A stretch of DNA of 32,867 nt. Source: a virus. A program made the position numbers and the translations under genes. Under the pieces are notes generated by a model. It did no database searches. It was not told the origin of the DNA and worked only from the letters and a program-made list of their open reading frames with translations. Below are positions 31,801 through 32,867 of this stretch, piece after piece. The stretch is from the IMG/VR virus record IMGVR_UViG_3300024231_000035, positions 1 through 32,867 of that record. One strand, written 5' to 3'. Numbering within the stretch: position 1 is the first letter of the stretch; the number at the start of each line of letters is the position of its first letter.

Positions 31801-32667
31801 ATGGCAAAAGTAAGTTTTTCACAATACCAACTATATTCATCTTGTCCTCGTGCATATAAACTGAGGTACATAGATAAGTTGGGTGAATCATCTGCTAACA
31901 TTTATACAATCTTTGGAACGGCTATCCACGAAACCATACAACATTTCCTTTCAGTTATGTATGGAGTTTCGAAAAAACAAGCAATGGAGATTGATACTGA
32001 TAAGTTGTTATTAGAGTGGATGAGAAAAGAATACATCAAAGAGAATGATAAACTAAGTGAGGGTATTGTATGTACCCAGTTAGAGTTAGAAGAGTTCTAT
32101 GGTGATGGTAGAAGAATATTAGAGTGGTTTAAAAAGAAATTAGATAAGTTTTACACAAAGACTGGATTTGAATTAGTAGGAATAGAGATTCCACTAAATG
32201 CTAAAGTAAAAGAAGGTGTAAACTTTATTGGATTTGTTGATGTGGTAATGAGGGATTTATCAGATAATTCAATTATCATTATTGATTTAAAAACATCAAC
32301 TAGAGGTTGGAACAAATACCAAAAATCAGATAAGTACAAAAATGCACAAATTGTATTGTACAAAAAATACTATTCTGAATTATTCCAAATTCCATTAGAA
32401 AAAATTAAAGTGGAGTATCAGATTATGAGAAGAAAATTATATGAAGATGCACCATTTCCAATTCCTTATATGTCGAGGCACGTACCAGCAAATGGTAAAC
32501 CAACTACAAATAGAGTTTATTCAGAGTTTATGAACTTTGTAGATGAAGTATTCGATGATAAAGGAAACTTCAATGATTTACCTTATCCAAAGGTTCCTGG
32601 CGATAGACAAAAGAATTGTAGATTCTGTGAGTTTAAGACTAGGGGAATTTGTGATGGGAAAGTTTAA
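31801..32667 (+). CDS. Cas4/RecB-type PD-(D/E)XK nuclease with Fe-S cysteines
   Basis: This is a 288-residue protein. The N-terminus SFSQYQLYSSCPRAYKLRY holds C15, as in Cas4 and RecB-type nucleases. H43 in GTAIHETIQ is the family His. GFVDVVMRD and IIIIDLKTS (about 146-154 and 157-166) supply the catalytic D...D-x-K set. The end has C273-x2-C276-x7-C284, which with C15 gives the four Cys of a [4Fe-4S] cluster. Such enzymes process DNA ends, acting in recombination or degrading host DNA. It is a single-gene unit with its own promoter, and no CRISPR genes are near, so a replication/recombination role is more likely than spacer acquisition. Confidence 0.88.
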   Translation: MAKVSFSQYQLYSSCPRAYKLRYIDKLGESSANIYTIFGTAIHETIQHFLSVMYGVSKKQAMEIDTDKLLLEWMRKEYIKENDKLSEGIVCTQLELEEFYGDGRRILEWFKKKLDKFYTKTGFELVGIEIPLNAKVKEGVNFIGFVDVVMRDLSDNSIIIIDLKTSTRGWNKYQKSDKYKNAQIVLYKKYYSELFQIPLEKIKVEYQIMRRKLYEDAPFPIPYMSRHVPANGKPTTNRVYSEFMNFVDEVFDDKGNFNDLPYPKVPGDRQKNCRFCEFKTRGICDGKV

Positions 32668-32719
32668 CGGAAAATAAATATCTATATACTTATATATATA
32701 AATACTAACAATATATACT

Positions 32720-32867
32720 ATGAGTGTAGAAACTAAACTAACAACTGTAAAGATTATAAAGGGTGTTTATTCAAATTTTAAAAGAGTATCATTCGAATCG
32801 GATGTAACACTTCAAAAATTGGTAAACAGAACAGTTGAACGATATGTAAACGATGACGGATTTAGAA
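32720..32867 (+). CDS. Small protein of unknown function (3' end cut off)
   Basis: The ORF runs from ATG 32720 to the right edge, with 49 codons visible and no stop. It starts MSVETKLTTVKIIKGVY and contains VSFESDVTLQKLVNRTVERY, which has a strand followed by a helix and could belong to a ribbon-helix-helix-like protein; this is a weak impression. The 52-base gap upstream is almost pure A/T and contains TATAAATA (32697-32704), identical to the T4 late promoter consensus, though such matches arise easily in AT-rich DNA. Confidence 0.5.
   Translation, partial: MSVETKLTTVKIIKGVYSNFKRVSFESDVTLQKLVNRTVERYVNDDGFR

Noticed and set aside
31801-32667. CRISPR association of the Cas4-like gene
   Set aside because: No repeats or other cas genes are in the window, and Cas4/RecB-like nucleases are common in phage replication modules.
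1-32867. Genes on the minus strand
   Set aside because: Every minus-strand ORF lies opposite a convincing + strand gene, none has a recognisable domain or start context, and the whole window is organised as + strand operons.
1-32867. tRNA genes, integrase, insertion sequences or attachment sites
   Set aside because: None was found by reading; there is no cloverleaf, recombinase motif or flanking repeat that I could support.

Overview
This window is best read as part of a T4-like (myovirus) phage genome infecting a Bacteroidota/Flavobacteriia host. The evidence is a near-complete T4-type replisome (gp32-like ssDNA-binding protein, UvsX/RecA, RNase H/5'-3' exonuclease, gp41 DnaB-like helicase, family B polymerase, gp45 clamp, gp44/gp62 clamp loader), class I ribonucleotide reductase with thioredoxin, and a baseplate/tail module. 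All 37 genes called here lie on the + strand with spacings of a few bases or short stop/start overlaps. The host guess rests on promoters of the Bacteroidota type (TTTG, exactly 20 nt, TAtATT(T/A)G, eight copies), AT-rich DNA, and A-rich AAAGTTATG-like start contexts with few Shine-Dalgarno motifs. There is no integrase, tRNA gene or CRISPR array.

Layout. (1) 1-4371: baseplate/tail structural genes; the first is cut by the left edge. (2) 4372-5691: a diverged family A polymerase-like gene with its own promoter. (3) 5722-11508: a large unrecognised probable virion protein, a conserved small protein, an L,D-transpeptidase-like protein, a tail-fibre-like protein, two tandem small paralogues, and a flavin-dependent tryptophan-halogenase-like enzyme. 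(4) 11509-16408: two promoters and a structured leader, then gp32-like, UvsX, a small protein, RNase H, a further promoter and the helicase. (5) A terminator at 16548-16577, then a tightly coupled run: histone H1/Hc1-like protein, SET-domain protein, MazG-like pyrophosphohydrolase, NrdB with an N-terminal ATP-cone, NrdA without one, thioredoxin, a small helix-turn-helix protein and a Mom-like DNA-modification protein. (6) 21741-22732: a promoter, a small ORF and a second Mom-like paralogue. (7) 22737-28033: a promoter, a leader with two covarying hairpins, a DGQHR/DUF262-like plus HNH protein, a glycosyltransferase and family B polymerase. (8) 28033-31740: a promoter, sliding clamp, a DUF4338/DruA-like protein, gp44, a zinc-ribbon protein and gp62. 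(9) 31746-32867: a hairpin fused to a promoter, a Cas4/RecB-like nuclease and a truncated last gene.

The most interesting signals are: a DNA-modification/recognition island inside the replication cluster (two Mom-like enzymes, each behind a small overlapping ORF as in the Mu com-mom operon, followed by a DGQHR-HNH protein resembling modification-dependent restriction enzymes); a histone-like gene next to a SET-domain gene; a gp32 leader resembling the T4 gene 32 translational operator; duplicated hairpins with a compensatory base change; and a family A polymerase-like protein with altered active-site residues. Functions come from motifs read by eye and recalled family patterns; no database search was run.
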